47,974 nucleotides of DNA from Brevundimonas sp. UBA5713 (GCF_002419815.1 NZ_DIGV01000023.1:1-47974); one strand, 5' to 3'; positions 19,556-28,732 are shown, counted from the stretch's first letter. The notes: generated by a model not told the origin, from the sequence alone. Program-made: numbers and translations.

Positions 19556-20359
19556 CTATTCTACATCAATGCGATCGCGCGAGATTGAGATAAGCAACAG
19601 TCCGGCTATGTTCAGGATCCCCCCCCACATTAGGGCATACCCAACGTCATAGTGAGTTTCTACGAATTCACCAAACACGCCCGCTCGCAACAATTCGACA
19701 GCGTGTGGAAATGGTATCAGTAAAACCACCTCCTGAACCGCGGGCGGAAGCCAAGACACCATGAAGAACGCTCCCGATACAGGCACGAGAACGTACATCA
19801 ACAGTCCAACAATACGCTCCAGAAGATCGAAGCGCATCGACAAACCAGCTAAGGTTAAAGCAAATCCTTGACCTAAGAACGCCAGAAGCATCCACCCAGC
19901 GTAAACAAGAATCAGGTCGCTGGGAAGATTTATTTGCTGGGCCAAGTAAAGCGAAAAGTAAGCAATTACAAAAGCAAAAGACGTACCGGCTATTTCCAAC
20001 AAGATGCGTGAAGCAAAAATATGAAGCGGCTTAATGGCTCTATGGTGCATCAAGCCTATATTCGCTTGCAACGCCGAGCTGCTATACTGGACAATGTGCC
20101 TAAGCAACAATAGGCACATATATCCTGTCATCATAAAGGCCGAGATACGAATACCGTGTTCGTACTCAGGCTTCATGGCCGTCCATAGTGCCAAGACTCC
20201 AAAGCAGAACACTAACGGCTCTACAACCAGCCAAGCAAATCCGAGACCTTCGCGCCCAAACCTAGTGCTCATCTCTCGCATCATAAGGCTGCCGATAATT
20301 CTGCATTGTCGGCGGATCTGGGAGCCGATTGGGATAAGAGATTGTTTCCATATCTGCAC
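19556..20359 (-). CDS. kpsM: Capsule export ABC permease, KpsM/CtrC type
   Basis: A 267-residue ABC-2 permease with about six membrane helices. It begins with the family's amphipathic segment (IIGSLMMREMSTRFGREGLGFAW) shortly after the N-terminus and contains WLPPAVQEVVLLIPFPHAVELLRAG near the C-terminus, both typical of KpsM. The start is a GTG with AAGGAG seven bases upstream. It is the first gene of kpsM-kpsE-kpsT-unknown. The 84 bases between it and the putA stop contain no convincing terminator, so its own promoter is assumed but not seen. Confidence 0.9.
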   Translation of the reverse strand: MQIWKQSLIPIGSQIRRQCRIIGSLMMREMSTRFGREGLGFAWLVVEPLVFCFGVLALWTAMKPEYEHGIRISAFMMTGYMCLLLLRHIVQYSSSALQANIGLMHHRAIKPLHIFASRILLEIAGTSFAFVIAYFSLYLAQQINLPSDLILVYAGWMLLAFLGQGFALTLAGLSMRFDLLERIVGLLMYVLVPVSGAFFMVSWLPPAVQEVVLLIPFPHAVELLRAGVFGEFVETHYDVGYALMWGGILNIAGLLLISISRDRIDVE

Positions 20360-20443
20360 CTTCAGGCTCCTTAGAATTTAGATTGAGAGAGAAATAGCGT
20401 TCGGCCTACTGACTTTGAGCCCCTCCTTCAATAGCACGATCTT

Positions 20444-23400
20444 CTAAAGATTCAGCAATGCCGGGTCGCCGCCCTTGGCGGCGATGTTGATGCTGATGGC
20501 CTTTTCAGCGGCGTAGCGGATCAGGCTGTTGGGGCCACCGGCCTTGGGGCCGGTGCCGGAGAGGCCTTCGCCGCCGAACGGCTGGACGCCGACGACAGCG
20601 CCGATGATCGAGCGGTTAACGTAGACATTGCCCGCCGGAACCAGTGCCATCACTTCTTCGGCAAAGGCGTCGATGCGGCTGTGGACGCCCAGCGTCAGGC
20701 CGAAGCCACGGGCGGCCAGTTTGGAAGCGACGTCCTTCAGGTTCTTCGGATCATAGCGATAGACGTGCAGGATCGGGCCGAACACTTCGCGCTCGAGGAA
20801 GTCCGGGGTCGGGATCTCGGCGATCACCGGCGCGAACAGGTCACCCTTCGAGGCATCGGCAGGCAGGTTGCCACGGGCGATGATTTTGGCTTCGGTTTCC
20901 AGACGCGCGACGTGCTTTTCGAGGTTTTCGCGGCTTTCAGCATCGATCACCGGACCGATGTCGGTCTTCGGATCGATCGGATCACCCATGACCTGTACGT
21001 CCAGTGCGCCCTTCAGGCCCGCAATCAGGGCGTCGGCGGCGTCGTTGGGAACATAGAGGATACGCAGGGCCGAGCAACGCTGACCGGCCGAACCAAAGGC
21101 CGACAGGATCACGTCGTCGATCACCTGTTCCTTCAGCGCCGTGGTGTCCACAAACATGCCGTTCAGACCGCCGGTTTCGGCGATGAAGGGGATGATCGGA
21201 CCATTGCGGTTCGCCAGGCCACGGTTGATGGCGTTGGCGGTATCGGTGCCGCCGGTGAAGGCCACGCCGTCGATCATCGGGTGGGAGGTCAGAGCCGCGC
21301 CCACGGTCTCGCCACGGCCCGGAACCAGAGCCAGCAGGTCGGGGTTCAGGCCAGCCTTATAGAACAGGCGCACGGCTTCAGCCGCAATCAGCGGGGTCTG
21401 TTCAGCCGGCTTGGCGACCACGCCGTTACCGGCAGCCAGAGCCGCCACGATCTGGCCGGTAAAGATGGCCAGCGGGAAGTTCCACGGGCTGATGGCAGCG
21501 AACACGCCACGGCCATGCAGGACCAGTTGGTTGATCTCGCCGGTCGGGCCCGTCAGGGTCTCGCGACCGCCAAAGTCCTTCTCGGCCAGCATGGCGTAGT
21601 AGCGGCAGAAGTCGGCCGCTTCGCGCACCTCGGCCACACCGTCGTTCAGGGTCTTGCCCGCCTCACGCGACAGCAGGGCCACCAGACGGTCCATATTGCC
21701 TTCCAGCGCATCGGCCATAGCACGCAGGATCGGCGCGCGACCGGCACCCAGTTGCTTGTCCCAAGCGACCTGAGCTTCGGCAGCCTTCTTGACGGCCTGA
21801 TCCACCTGTTCCGGCGTGGCGTCCGAGGTACGACCCACGACCTGTGCGCGATCGTACGGGTTGGTGACGTCGCGGGCTTCCACACCCTCGGTAAGCTTGC
21901 CGCCAATGATCGGGCCCGCCACGAGGGTTTCGGCGTCCAGAGCCTTTACAGCCGCGGCGTGGGCGTCGCGGGCTTCGGCGGTCGAATAGTCGCGGCCGAG
22001 GGAGTTTTTGCGGTCACCGTAGATATTCATGGGCACAGGGATCTTCGGATGGCGGTCGGGCTGGGCCTCGACGGCAGTGATAGGATCAGCGGCGACATCG
22101 GCCGCCGGAACGCGCTCGTCCAACAGGGCGTGGACGAAGGAGGAGTTGGCACCGTTCTCCAGCAGACGGCGCACCAGATAGGGCAGCAGCTCTTCGTGGC
22201 CACCCACCGGCGCATAGGCGCGGACGATCATCTTCTCGTCCGACCACAGACCTGCGGCGGCGTCGTACAGAGCCTCGCCCATGCCGTGCAGTCGCTGGTG
22301 CTCGATCACCACATTGCGGTCGCGGGCCATGCGGCGCACGGCAGCGAGGGTATGGGCATTGTGCGTCGCGAACTGGCAATAGATGTGCGGCGCGGCCTCG
22401 ATCATCATGCGCGCGCAGACCAGATAGTTCAGATCGGTCGCGGGCTTGGTGGTGAACACCGGATAATCCGTGCGGCCATTGACCTGCGCCAGCTTGATCT
22501 CGGTATCCCAATAGGCACCCTTCACCAGACGCACCATCAGGCGACGGCCCGTGCGCTTGGACAGCTCGATCAGCGACTGGATCGTCTCGGTCGTGCGCTT
22601 TTGATAGGCCTGAACGGCGAGGCCCAGACCCTTCCAGTCACCCAGCGACGGCTCGGTGCACAGACGCTCCAGCAGCATCAGCGACAGGGCCAGACGGTCG
22701 GCCTCTTCGGCGTCGATGGTGTAGTTGATGTCGTGCTTGGCCGCGATTTGGGCCAGACGCAGGATGCGCGGGTACAGCTCTTCCCAAACGCGGTCTTCCT
22801 GAACCGACTGATAGCGCGGCGACAGGGCCGACAGCTTGACCGACACGCCGTGGCCCGCCTCGGGCCCTTGGCCCGTAGCGGTCTTGCCCACGGCCTCGAT
22901 GGCGTCGGCGTAGATTTTTTCATAGCGCTCGGCGTCGGCGACAGTGCGAGCCCCCTCGCCCAGCATGTCGAAGCTGCACAGCCAGCCTTCCTTGTCGGAA
23001 CGCTTCAGGGCGCTCTCGATGGTACGACCAACCACGAACTGCTCGCCCATGATCTTGACGGCCGTGCCGACAGCCTGACGGATCACCGGCTCGCCCAGAC
23101 GGGCGGCGATGCCTTTCAGCACGGTCGGCAGATCGCGCTTCATCTCCTCGTCCGGCTCGACCAGTTTACCCGCGATCATCAGGCCAAAGCTGGAGACGTT
23201 GACCAGCGAGCTATCGGACTTGCCGATGTGGCTGGCCCAATCGGCAGAACCGATCTTTTCGGAAATCAGACGGTCGCGGGTGGCCGAATCGGGCGTACGC
23301 AGCAGTGCCTCGGCCAGCGTCATCAACGCCAGACCTTCACGCGATCCCAGCGAAAACTCCTGCAGGAAGCTTTCGACAACCCCCTGCTTTATCTGGCTCT

Positions 23401-23560
23401 TTCGCGCGTGCTCAACCAGCTCCGTCGCTTCGGCCAGTACAACCGCGCGCTCGGAGGCGTCCAGCGGGGTGCGGGCCAGCAGTTCGGCCACGGTCTCGCG
23501 CTCATCGCGGAACTTATTGCGGTCCAGTTCGTCCCAATGACGCAGATCGCTCGGCTTCAT
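20444..23560 (-). CDS. putA: Bifunctional proline dehydrogenase / pyrroline-5-carboxylate dehydrogenase
   Basis: A 1038-residue enzyme oxidising proline to glutamate. The proline dehydrogenase barrel spans about 170-460 (SVKLSALSPRYQ, RLMVRLVKGAYWD, ATHNAHT). The aldehyde dehydrogenase half spans about 540-1000 with ISPWNFPLAIF, catalytic Glu in IAETGGLNG and catalytic Cys in SAGQRCSALRILY. It lacks the N-terminal ribbon-helix-helix DNA-binding domain of enterobacterial PutA, so it cannot repress its own gene that way. It is divergent from the GT4 gene at 23789 across 228 bases, where I see no recognisable operator. It is the right-hand boundary of the capsule island. Confidence 0.97.
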   Translation of the reverse strand: MKPSDLRHWDELDRNKFRDERETVAELLARTPLDASERAVVLAEATELVEHARKSQIKQGVVESFLQEFSLGSREGLALMTLAEALLRTPDSATRDRLISEKIGSADWASHIGKSDSSLVNVSSFGLMIAGKLVEPDEEMKRDLPTVLKGIAARLGEPVIRQAVGTAVKIMGEQFVVGRTIESALKRSDKEGWLCSFDMLGEGARTVADAERYEKIYADAIEAVGKTATGQGPEAGHGVSVKLSALSPRYQSVQEDRVWEELYPRILRLAQIAAKHDINYTIDAEEADRLALSLMLLERLCTEPSLGDWKGLGLAVQAYQKRTTETIQSLIELSKRTGRRLMVRLVKGAYWDTEIKLAQVNGRTDYPVFTTKPATDLNYLVCARMMIEAAPHIYCQFATHNAHTLAAVRRMARDRNVVIEHQRLHGMGEALYDAAAGLWSDEKMIVRAYAPVGGHEELLPYLVRRLLENGANSSFVHALLDERVPAADVAADPITAVEAQPDRHPKIPVPMNIYGDRKNSLGRDYSTAEARDAHAAAVKALDAETLVAGPIIGGKLTEGVEARDVTNPYDRAQVVGRTSDATPEQVDQAVKKAAEAQVAWDKQLGAGRAPILRAMADALEGNMDRLVALLSREAGKTLNDGVAEVREAADFCRYYAMLAEKDFGGRETLTGPTGEINQLVLHGRGVFAAISPWNFPLAIFTGQIVAALAAGNGVVAKPAEQTPLIAAEAVRLFYKAGLNPDLLALVPGRGETVGAALTSHPMIDGVAFTGGTDTANAINRGLANRNGPIIPFIAETGGLNGMFVDTTALKEQVIDDVILSAFGSAGQRCSALRILYVPNDAADALIAGLKGALDVQVMGDPIDPKTDIGPVIDAESRENLEKHVARLETEAKIIARGNLPADASKGDLFAPVIAEIPTPDFLEREVFGPILHVYRYDPKNLKDVASKLAARGFGLTLGVHSRIDAFAEEVMALVPAGNVYVNRSIIGAVVGVQPFGGEGLSGTGPKAGGPNSLIRYAAEKAISINIAAKGGDPALLNL

Positions 23561-23788
23561 GAATCCACTCCTGTGAATTTTCGGCTATATGCACAAGCAC
23601 CCTGAATGTCCTTTGATATTACGCAGTAACAACCGTTATTCCTTCAGCGTGACGCGCCTTACTGCTCGCACATGACGGTGACTCACTTTTTGCTTATCGA
23701 AGGAATGTCGAACTGGTCTCGCCTTCGTCATACATAAGGGCTAAAACTTTCCGACTTTGCGAAACGGCTGGAAGGCCCAATCGACTTC

Positions 23789-24874
23789 ATGCGTATCGTT
23801 CTGGTCACTGACGCTTGGGAACCCCAAGTGAACGGCGTCGTCCGCACCCTGACCCGCACCGTGGCCGAATGTCGCGCCATGGGGCATGAGGTCGAGGTGA
23901 TTGAACCGAGCCAGTTCAAGACCATCCCCTGTCCGACCTATCCTGAAATCCGTCTGGCCCTCGGGGCCGAGGAAGAGATTCGCGAGCGCCTGCGCGCGTT
24001 CGAGCCTGACGCCGTGCACATTTCGACAGAAGGGCCGCTCGGCATTGCCACGCGCCGCATCTGCATTGAATGGAAGCTGCCGTTCACGACCAGCTACCAC
24101 ACCAAATTCCCTGAGTATGTCTCGGCGCGTTTCCCGATCCCGGTTCAGGTCGGCTACGCCTATATGAAGTGGTTCCACAAGCCGTCAGGTCGCCTCATGG
24201 TGGCCACGCCTACGCTGCGGGACGAGCTGACCGAACATGGCTTCCGCAATGTGTCGCCTTGGACGCGCGGTGTGGACACCGAGCTTTTCCATCCCGATCT
24301 CAAACCGATCTTCGATGAGCTGGGTGGCAAGGACTGGCCCCGCCCCTTCTTCCTGAACGTGGGCCGCGTCGCTGTCGAAAAGAACATCGAGGCCTTCCTC
24401 GAAACCGACCTGCCCGGCACCAAGATCATTGTCGGTGACGGTCCGGCCCGCGCCGAGCTGCAAGACAAATATCCCGAGGCCAAATTCCTTGGAGCCAAGT
24501 TCGGCGAGGAACTGGCGCGATGTTTTGCCGACGCCGATGTCTTTGTTTTCCCGAGCTGGACTGACACCTTTGGTCTGGTGATTCTGGAGGCCATGGCGAC
24601 TGGCACGCCGGTGGCGGCCTATCCGGCCCACGGCCCGATCGACATCATTCCGAACTCTGGCGCGGGCGTGATCGGTGACGATTTGCGTACCTCTTGCCTG
24701 GAGTGTCTGGAGATCGACCGCAAAAACGTGCGCGCCTATGCCGAAAAGTTCAGCTGGCGCGCCTCGGCTGAACAGTTCGTGGAAAACCTGCAGCCCTATC
24801 CGGAGCCTCAGCGTGGTCGCTTCTGGCGTCGCTTGCGCCGCATCGCGCGCCTGCGCCGCAAACAGGCCGCCTGA
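23789..24874 (+). CDS. GT4 glycosyltransferase, glycolipid/mannosyl type
   Basis: A 361-residue GT-B enzyme of the group that includes GDP-mannose-dependent alpha-mannosyltransferases and diacylglycerol glycosyltransferases. Signs are the opening IVLVTDAWEPQVNGVVRTL (glycine loop replaced by NGV), TSYHTKFPEYV, GRVAVEKNIEAFL, and the donor motif SWTDTFGLVILEAMATG. The C-terminus ends in a strongly basic stretch (RGRFWRRLRRIARLRRKQ), suited to binding acidic membrane lipids. Caulobacterales are known for glucuronosyl/glucosyl diacylglycerols; the neighbouring pstS and phnCDE genes make a phosphate-sparing glycolipid role attractive, but this is inference. Confidence 0.87.
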   Translation: MRIVLVTDAWEPQVNGVVRTLTRTVAECRAMGHEVEVIEPSQFKTIPCPTYPEIRLALGAEEEIRERLRAFEPDAVHISTEGPLGIATRRICIEWKLPFTTSYHTKFPEYVSARFPIPVQVGYAYMKWFHKPSGRLMVATPTLRDELTEHGFRNVSPWTRGVDTELFHPDLKPIFDELGGKDWPRPFFLNVGRVAVEKNIEAFLETDLPGTKIIVGDGPARAELQDKYPEAKFLGAKFGEELARCFADADVFVFPSWTDTFGLVILEAMATGTPVAAYPAHGPIDIIPNSGAGVIGDDLRTSCLECLEIDRKNVRAYAEKFSWRASAEQFVENLQPYPEPQRGRFWRRLRRIARLRRKQAA

Positions 24875-24893
24875 TCGACAAATAACAAATGAA

Positions 24894-24923
24894 AACGCCC
24901 CGAAGATCACTCTTCGGGGCGTT
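24894..24923. terminator. Bidirectional terminator between GT4 and pstS
   Basis: A perfect 13-base stem (AACGCCCCGAAGA and complement) with loop TCAC lies between the two convergent stops, with an A-rich left flank and a T-rich right flank. Confidence 0.85.
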
Positions 24924-24952
24924 CGCATTTTAGGAGGCTTTTGCCGCGCGGA

Positions 24953-26032
24953 TTAGTTCGGACGCGACATGACCGTCAGAGCCGTGATCTTCTCACGCTC
25001 GGCAGCCAGTTCTTCGGCCTTCAGCGGCACCAGACCACGGTCTTGCAGATAGCCGCCGCGACCGGCAGCACCATCCGACATGAACTCCTGCACAAACTCT
25101 TGCAGGCCCGGAATGACGCCCACGTGGGCCTTCTTCACATAGATGTAGAGCGAGCGGGCCAGCGGATAGGACCCGTCGGCGATGGCTTCGATCGAGGGCG
25201 CGATGCCGTCGATGGTCTCGGCCTTCACCGTGTCCATGTTCTGCTCGAGGAAGGAGAAGCCGAACACGCCCAGCGAACCCGGCGTGCGGGTCAGCGTCTG
25301 GACGATAGCGTTGTCGTTCTCGCCGGAGTCGATCCACAGATTGTCTTCACGCAGGGTGTGGGTCAGACCTTCAAAGCGCTCCTTGTCATCCTTCAGCGCG
25401 GCCACAGCCGGAACCTTCTCGCCGCCCGGGGCCATACCCAGTTCGAGGAAGGCATCACGCGTACCCGAGGTGGGCGGCGGGCCATAGACCTGAATGCGCT
25501 GCGCCGGCAGGTTCGGGTTCACCTGATCCCATTGGGTATTCGGGTTGGCGACGAACTGGCCGTCCGCACCCGGAACCTGCTTGGCCAGACCCAGATACAG
25601 GTCTTCCAGACGCAGGTTGAACGAAGAACCGGTACGGGCCGTGGCGACCACGATACCGTCATAGCCGATCTTCAGTTCGATGATGTCGGTGACGCCGTTT
25701 TCGACACAACGGTCGAACTCGCTCTGCTTCATCTGGCGCGAAGCATTGGCAATGTCGGGGGTCGAGGGGCCGATACCGGCGCAGAAGGCTTGAATGCCAC
25801 CGCCGGTGCCCAGAGCCTCAACGCGCGGCTGTGCGCCTGCGGCATTGTTGCGGCCGTAGTTTTCGGCCACGCGGGTCACGAACGGGAAAACAGTGGAAGA
25901 ACCCGCGGCCCAGATGCCTTCGCGGGCTTTTTGGTTTCCAGCAGCGCCGGAACCTTGGCCACAGGCCGCCAGAGCCACGAGGGCAGCGGCGCAGGCCGAA
26001 ATCTTTAGTACTCGGGTCGAAAAGGCAGTCAT
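24953..26032 (-). CDS. pstS: Phosphate-binding lipoprotein PstS
   Basis: A 359-residue periplasmic binding protein for high-affinity phosphate uptake. The signal ends in the lipobox LAAC (Cys24). Binding-site stretches are visible: AAGSSTVFPF at the start of the mature protein, GTGGGIQAFC, and PPTSGTRDAFLE. The ATG at 26032 has GAGAGG seven bases upstream, better than the start at 26047. No pstC, pstA, pstB or phoU is in the window, so this copy stands apart from its permease. It lies 95 bases after phnE, where a candidate Pho box is found. Confidence 0.93.
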   Translation of the reverse strand: MTAFSTRVLKISACAAALVALAACGQGSGAAGNQKAREGIWAAGSSTVFPFVTRVAENYGRNNAAGAQPRVEALGTGGGIQAFCAGIGPSTPDIANASRQMKQSEFDRCVENGVTDIIELKIGYDGIVVATARTGSSFNLRLEDLYLGLAKQVPGADGQFVANPNTQWDQVNPNLPAQRIQVYGPPPTSGTRDAFLELGMAPGGEKVPAVAALKDDKERFEGLTHTLREDNLWIDSGENDNAIVQTLTRTPGSLGVFGFSFLEQNMDTVKAETIDGIAPSIEAIADGSYPLARSLYIYVKKAHVGVIPGLQEFVQEFMSDGAAGRGGYLQDRGLVPLKAEELAAEREKITALTVMSRPN

Positions 26033-26078
26033 GGCCGGACCTCTCAAATCATCAATATGATGCGCATAGAGACGATTT

Positions 26079-26107
26079 GTGACGGTCCGGCCAGACCTTT
26101 ATGACAG
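26079..26107 (-). promoter_or_regulatory. Candidate Pho box upstream of pstS
   Basis: Read on the minus strand, CTGTCAT (26107-26101), GTCTGGC (26096-26090) and CCGTCAC (26085-26079) lie exactly 11 bases apart. PhoB binds CTGTCAT-like repeats with 11-base spacing. The outer two match well and the middle one poorly. The site lies about 50-75 bases upstream of the pstS start. Confidence 0.45.
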
Positions 26108-26127
26108 TCTGCGTAAACCTGACGCGG

Positions 26128-26940
26128 TTACAGCAGACGCTTGCGCATGGCTTGCGACAGCATATCGATCAGCGTCACGGCCACGACGACCACGATGACG
26201 ACTGCCGACACGTCGCTGAAGGCAAAGGCGTTCATGCGGTCGAACAGCACCTGACCGATACCGCCCGCGCCGATCAGACCCAGCACGGTGGCCGAGCGGC
26301 TGTTCGATTCAAAGCGATAAAGCGCAAACGATGTCCAAAGCGGAGCCACCTGAGGCAGCACGCCCCACATGATCTCGTGAAGCTTGGATGCGCCCGTGGC
26401 GCGCACGCCTTCGACCGGACCCTTGTCGATCGACTCGACGGCTTCGGAGAAGAGTTTGGCCAACACGCCAGCGGTGTTCAGCGCAATCGCCAGCACACCG
26501 GCCAGCGGGCCAAGACCAACCGCAACCACGAACAGCAGACCCATCACCAGATCCGGGATGGAGCGCAGGGCGTTCATGATCCAGCGCACCGGTTGAACCA
26601 CCCACACCGGCGCAATGTTGCGCGCGGCGGCCAGACCCATGGGCACGCCCAGGAAGATGGCCAGGAAGGTACCCCACAGGGCGATCTGGACCGTTTCCCA
26701 CATCTTGGAAACAAACAGCTTCCAGTCCGCAAAATTCGGACGCAGCAGGTCGGCGGCGAAGCCCTTCATGTTCTCCGAATTGGTGAACAGACGGGTGACA
26801 TTCTTGAGGTCGACAGCGTCGATGCTGATCAGCAGCAGGACAGCGACACCGCCCCAGATCAACGCGTCCAGAGCCCACGCTCCGGCCGATTTGACCGGAG
26901 GCTTGGGCACCGCCGTGGCGGTTACAGGAGCAGTACTCAA
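26128..26940 (-). CDS. phnE: Phosphonate ABC transporter permease PhnE
   Basis: A 270-residue inner-membrane permease. It has the binding-protein-dependent transport signature region (EGVRATGASKLHEIMWGVLPQ, the ATPase-coupling EAA loop), preceded by ALRSIPDLVMGLLFV, typical of PhnE. About six membrane helices are visible, the first at about 25-42. Its start overlaps the phnD stop by 4 bases. With PhnC and PhnD it imports phosphonates, phosphite or phosphate. No C-P lyase gene is in the window, so the fate of an imported phosphonate is not shown here. Confidence 0.93.
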   Translation of the reverse strand: MSTAPVTATAVPKPPVKSAGAWALDALIWGGVAVLLLISIDAVDLKNVTRLFTNSENMKGFAADLLRPNFADWKLFVSKMWETVQIALWGTFLAIFLGVPMGLAAARNIAPVWVVQPVRWIMNALRSIPDLVMGLLFVVAVGLGPLAGVLAIALNTAGVLAKLFSEAVESIDKGPVEGVRATGASKLHEIMWGVLPQVAPLWTSFALYRFESNSRSATVLGLIGAGGIGQVLFDRMNAFAFSDVSAVVIVVVVAVTLIDMLSQAMRKRLL

Positions 26941-27941
26941 GGTTGGACCTCACGCAGGGCACGCAGACGCTGCAACTCGGCTTCAGCGCGTTGGACCGCA
27001 CCGGCGTCACCCTTGGCCTTGGCCTCGGACAGAGCCTGGTCAGCCACCATTTCGCGAACCGGATTCAGATAGGTTTCGTCAGCCGGATTGAAGCCCGAAT
27101 AGTTCAGGGCCTTCAGGATTTCACGCTGGCGGTCGGCTTCGGCACCTTCGCCGCGACCATAGGTCAGGAAGAAGGTACGGATCTTTTCCTTCACAGCCGG
27201 ATCAAGGTCCGAACGCACCACGATGCCGGCTTCCGGAATCGGAGGCGAGCGCCAGATTTCGACCAGTTGATCGGCAATGGCCGGATTTTGACGACCAATG
27301 AAGATGGTGTTGATGGTGTTCGAGGTCGCCACCTGCACCAGACCGTTGGCCACAGCGAAAGAGTTCGCCTGATGGTTGGCCGAGCGCACGGTCTTGAAGC
27401 ACTGCTCCGGCACGATGCCTTCCGGATTGAACAGGAAGGTCAGCGGGGCCAGCGTACCCGAGGTCGACAGGGCATCACCGATACCGAAGTCATACTTCTT
27501 GCCGCACGACAGCACGTCCTGCAGCGTAATGCCCGACCCCTTCTTGACAATCAGGGTCGAGGAATAGCTGTCATTGCCTTCCGGATCGACGATGCGGGCC
27601 ACCACCTCGCCATTGGCGCGATCGATCGCTTCAATGGCGGTCTTGGCCGGGAACCACGCCGACTGGATCTGGTTGCCGCGCATGGCTTCGACCAGAACCG
27701 TATAGTTGGAGGCGAAATAGGGCTTCACCGGCACGCCGACGGCTTTGGACATGTCGTCCAGCAGCGGTTGCCACAGCGGACCCGAGGACGACTGGCCCTC
27801 TGCCGGCAGGATGGCGAAATTGATGGCTTCGGCCTGACCGGCCTTGCCTTCACCGCCAGAACCGCACGAGGCAAGACCGACGGCCAGAGCGGCCCCGGCC
27901 ATGACGCCCATCAGGCGGCGCGAAATACGAAATTGGGTCAT
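26937..27941 (-). CDS. phnD: Phosphonate/phosphate-binding lipoprotein PhnD
   Basis: A 334-residue substrate-binding protein. The signal ends in LASC followed by GSGGEG, so it is lipid-anchored, as PhnD of alphaproteobacteria often is. The mature start INFAILPAEG, then AWFPAKTAIEAI, GIGDALSTSGTLAP and NSFAVANGLVQVATSNT are the usual ligand-binding stretches of the PhnD family. It overlaps phnC (ATGA) and phnE (4 bases), so the three are coupled. Confidence 0.93.
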   Translation of the reverse strand: MTQFRISRRLMGVMAGAALAVGLASCGSGGEGKAGQAEAINFAILPAEGQSSSGPLWQPLLDDMSKAVGVPVKPYFASNYTVLVEAMRGNQIQSAWFPAKTAIEAIDRANGEVVARIVDPEGNDSYSSTLIVKKGSGITLQDVLSCGKKYDFGIGDALSTSGTLAPLTFLFNPEGIVPEQCFKTVRSANHQANSFAVANGLVQVATSNTINTIFIGRQNPAIADQLVEIWRSPPIPEAGIVVRSDLDPAVKEKIRTFFLTYGRGEGAEADRQREILKALNYSGFNPADETYLNPVREMVADQALSEAKAKGDAGAVQRAEAELQRLRALREVQP

Positions 27942-28732
27942 GCCTTGGCCTCCCAGAACGCGTCCTCATATTCGGGACCGTAGATTTCGATCAGACGTTG
28001 GGTATCCAGACCGGTCGCAGGGCCATCATACACGACCTTGCCCTTTTGCAGGGCGATCACGCGGTCGCAGTAGCGGATGGCATAGTCGACCTGGTGCAGG
28101 GTCACGATCACGCCCATGCCGTCGCGCTTGTTCAGCTCGACCAGCAGTTCCATGACCTTGCGGGCCGAAACCGGGTCCAGCGACGCGACAGGCTCGTCGG
28201 CCAGAATGGCCTTGGCACCTTGCAGCAGCACGCGGGCAATCGCGCCGCGCTGTTGCTGGCCACCCGACAGGGTGTTGGCGCGCTGGGCCGCATATTCGGA
28301 CACGCCAACGCGGTGCAGGGCTGCCATCGCCTTTTCACGGTCGGCCTTGGGCCACAGGCCCAGATAGCCGCGCCATGCAGGCAGACGGCCCAGAGAGCCG
28401 AGCATAACGTTGGAAAACAGGCTGAGACGGCCCACCAGATTGAACTGCTGGAAGATCATGCCCAGACGGCCACGTGCACGGCGGACAGCCGAGGTCACAC
28501 GCCCGTTCTGTTGAACGACGTCGCCGAAGATGGTGATCGTCCCGCCGGGATCAATCGGATGAAGACCCGTGATGGAACGGAGCAAGGTAGACTTGCCCGA
28601 ACCCGAAGGACCAATAAGGGCGACCATTTCACCGGCGCCGACCTCGACGGACACGCCGTCGAGCGCCTTTCTGGCCCCGTAGGTCTTCGAGACGTCGCGA
28701 ACGGACGCGACGGCGGATGTTGAAGAACTCAT
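27938..28732 (-). CDS. phnC: Phosphonate ABC transporter ATPase PhnC
   Basis: A 264-residue ATPase with Walker A IGPSGSGKSTLL, signature TLSGGQQQR, Walker B AILADEPVASLDP and the switch VTLHQ. IFQQFNLVGRLSLFSNVMLG is the Q-loop region characteristic of PhnC. I choose the ATG at 28732; the longer frame back to the TTG at 28795 adds a basic extension without a ribosome site. First gene of phnC-phnD-phnE-pstS. A GTGTCAT half-site lies about 75 bases upstream (28808-28802), weak evidence for PhoB control. Confidence 0.93.
   Translation of the reverse strand: MSSSTSAVASVRDVSKTYGARKALDGVSVEVGAGEMVALIGPSGSGKSTLLRSITGLHPIDPGGTITIFGDVVQQNGRVTSAVRRARGRLGMIFQQFNLVGRLSLFSNVMLGSLGRLPAWRGYLGLWPKADREKAMAALHRVGVSEYAAQRANTLSGGQQQRGAIARVLLQGAKAILADEPVASLDPVSARKVMELLVELNKRDGMGVIVTLHQVDYAIRYCDRVIALQKGKVVYDGPATGLDTQRLIEIYGPEYEDAFWEAKA

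Larger units (their letters stand above)
9113..20359. other. Capsule / surface polysaccharide island (AT-richer)
   Basis: From about 9110 to 20400 the sequence is visibly richer in A/T than the flanking mvaB and putA genes. It holds a complete ABC export module (KpsM, KpsE, KpsT), GDP-D-rhamnose synthesis (Gmd, Rmd), two glycosyltransferase genes and three unknowns. Base composition, the abrupt edges and the altered mvaB 3' end suggest acquisition as a block. I find no transposase, integrase or tRNA at the edges. Confidence 0.75.

Noticed and set aside
9104..20440. Terminal repeats at the two edges of the capsule island (ACGACTTCTTAA near 9107 and ACGATCTTCTAAA near 20430)
   Set aside because: The match is short and needs a gap, so chance is a sufficient explanation.
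20681..23605. A 974-codon open frame on the plus strand opposite putA
   Set aside because: It is a shadow of GC-rich third positions in putA. The minus-strand protein has all PutA motifs, while the plus-strand translation is low-complexity and rich in His, Gln, Arg and Gly.
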